This document shows, in pieces, positions 5,401 through 6,337 of a stretch of DNA of 6,337 nucleotides. How positions within the stretch are numbered: the stretch's first letter is position 1; every line of letters starts with the position of its first letter. The stretch spans positions 1 through 6,337 of the forward strand of contig DATFWQ010000340.1 in NCBI GenBank assembly GCA_035259145.1, in the 5' to 3' direction. Made by a program: the position numbers and the translations under genes. This DNA is from CF-161 sp035259145. Its GTDB lineage: Bacteria; Chloroflexota; Dormibacteria; Dormibacterales; Dormibacteraceae. Below the pieces are notes generated by a model. That model was not told the DNA's origin and made no database searches. It saw only the letters and a program-made list of their open reading frames with translations.

Positions 5401-6337
5401 GAGCGGGGGCGCCGCTGGAAGGGCCCTGCCCCGACCCAGCGCACTCGCCGGCGATCCTGATCCTGTTCTCAGACACCGGCGGCGGCCACCGTGCGGCGGC
5501 CAGGGCACTTGACGACGCGCTCCGAACCGTGGAGCCGGCCGCGGACGTCGTCTGGTTCGATCCGCTTATCGGGCAGGGCACCGCCGTCGCCCGCCGGATC
5601 ACCTCGCTCTACCCGACGATCATCAAGCGCTCGCCGCCAACGTGGGGAGCGATCTTCCACGCCTCAAACACGGCGCCGTCCTTCGCGGCCTTGCGCGCAG
5701 CCCTACGCAACCAGTTGGGTGGCGTCCTCAGTGAACAGCTCAGGCTGGCTGATCCGGACGTAGTCCTCTCGGTCCACCCCCTGCTCAATCATGTCACCGC
5801 GGCCGTCCTGCGCCATGACAGCCGCCGACGAGCACTCATGACGGTTGTGACCGACCTGATCGACGTGCACCGGGGCTGGACCTGCCGCGGCGCCGACCTG
5901 ATCGTGGTGCCCACCGAGCCTGCTCGCCAGGTGGCGCTGCGGTGGGGGGTTAGGCCGGACCGCTTGCGCCTGCTCGGTCTGCCCATCGACGTTCGCTTCC
6001 GGCCTCCCCTACCGGGCGAGCGCGCCGCGGCGCGCCGCCGGCTGGGCCTCGACGCGGACCGCGCCACGGTGCTGGTGGCCGGCGGCGCTGAGGGGACTGG
6101 CGGCCTGGGGGACCAGCTGCTCGCCCTTTCGCTCGAACCACACCCCTGGCAGGTGATCGCGGTCTGCGGCCGGAACGAGCGACTTCGGAGGTGGCTGCTC
6201 GGCGTCCGCCTGCAAACGCCAACGGTGGTCCTTGGCTTCGTCGAGGACATGCCCGACCTGATGCGGGCGGCCGACCTGGCGGTGGGCAAGGCGGGCCCTG
6301 GAGCCATCGCCGAGGCGCTTGCGACGGGCGTGCCGCT
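5397..6337 (+). CDS. MGDG-synthase-type GT28 glycosyltransferase, 3'-truncated by window
   Basis: At least 313 codons are present, open to the right edge, so the C-terminus is missing. Counting from ATA 5397, strand ILILFSDTGGGHRAAARAL (20-38) carries the GGGH loop (His31) typical of MGDG synthases and processive diacylglycerol glucosyltransferases. TDLIDVH (152-158), VVPTEPARQVALRWGV and RLLGLPIDVRF follow, as in the N-terminal MGDG_synth domain. The C-terminal MurG-like half begins near VLVAGGAEGTGG and includes GFVEDMPDLM (280-289) and GKAGPGAIAEA (297-307), the nucleotide-sugar-binding region. Family knowledge predicts transfer of a hexose from a UDP-sugar to diacylglycerol at the inner face of the membrane, making membrane glycolipid; the exact sugar cannot be read. 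The frame opens after a TGA at 5370-5372, and no ATG, GTG or TTG precedes the GGGH motif. The start is therefore ATA 5397 (preferred for its Shine-Dalgarno and stop overlap), CTG 5415, or a canonical start lost to a sequence error. The first conventional start, GTG 5529, would delete the motif. Confidence 0.85.
   Translation, partial: MRAGAPLEGPCPDPAHSPAILILFSDTGGGHRAAARALDDALRTVEPAADVVWFDPLIGQGTAVARRITSLYPTIIKRSPPTWGAIFHASNTAPSFAALRAALRNQLGGVLSEQLRLADPDVVLSVHPLLNHVTAAVLRHDSRRRALMTVVTDLIDVHRGWTCRGADLIVVPTEPARQVALRWGVRPDRLRLLGLPIDVRFRPPLPGERAAARRRLGLDADRATVLVAGGAEGTGGLGDQLLALSLEPHPWQVIAVCGRNERLRRWLLGVRLQTPTVVLGFVEDMPDLMRAADLAVGKAGPGAIAEALATGVP

Noticed and set aside
5789..6307. Minus-strand open frame opposite the GT28 gene
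   Set aside because: The product is Arg/Ser/Pro-rich with no motif, while the opposite strand carries a clear glycosyltransferase.

Overview
The window is GC-rich (about two thirds G+C by eye), densely coding bacterial DNA. It holds four complete protein genes and one gene that runs off the right edge. The sequence suggests a GC-rich lineage such as Chloroflexota/Dormibacterota or a neighbour of Actinomycetota. This is an inference from four things: three PATAN/DUF4388-type modules, an MshA-like glycosyltransferase, an MGDG-synthase-type glycosyltransferase and an apparently leaderless promoter. No marker gene settles the taxonomy. No tRNA, rRNA, CRISPR array, insertion sequence or phage gene was seen.

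Left block, + strand. The gene at 29-1687 encodes a cytoplasmic protein with three PATAN/DUF4388-like modules, two long Pro/Ala-rich linkers and a helical C-terminal module I do not recognise. The gene at about 1623-3326 encodes a secreted, probably lipid-anchored protein with two bacterial Ig-like (Big_5-type) domains followed by a TolB/WD40-like propeller. Its only usable starts lie inside the end of the first gene, so the two are probably translationally coupled.

Middle, - strand. A GT4 glycosyltransferase (4685-3363) converges on the propeller gene across a 36-base gap with no convincing terminator. It resembles the MshA/sucrose-phosphate-synthase branch. Residues corresponding to the four inositol-phosphate ligands of Corynebacterium MshA are present at identical spacing. 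A perfect 8-bp dyad is centred on its proposed start codon.

Right block, + strand, divergent from the GT4 gene. An extended -10 promoter lies a few bases before the ATG of a membrane-anchored mono-haem cytochrome c (4825-5400), which suggests a leaderless mRNA. The cytochrome stop overlaps or abuts a second glycosyltransferase of the MGDG-synthase/MurG type (GT28). That gene has an intact N-terminal GGGH motif but no ATG, GTG or TTG upstream of it. An ATA codon in an 'ATAA' overlap with the cytochrome stop, behind a strong Shine-Dalgarno, is the best start candidate. The gene is cut off at base 6337.

Taken together, the right half combines envelope or glycolipid glycosylation with one respiratory electron carrier. 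The left half pairs a cytoplasmic PATAN protein with an exported Ig/propeller protein. I see no complete, recognisably new system. The most unusual points are the non-canonical start of the last gene, the MshA-like acceptor-site signature, and the three-module PATAN protein coupled to an exported partner.
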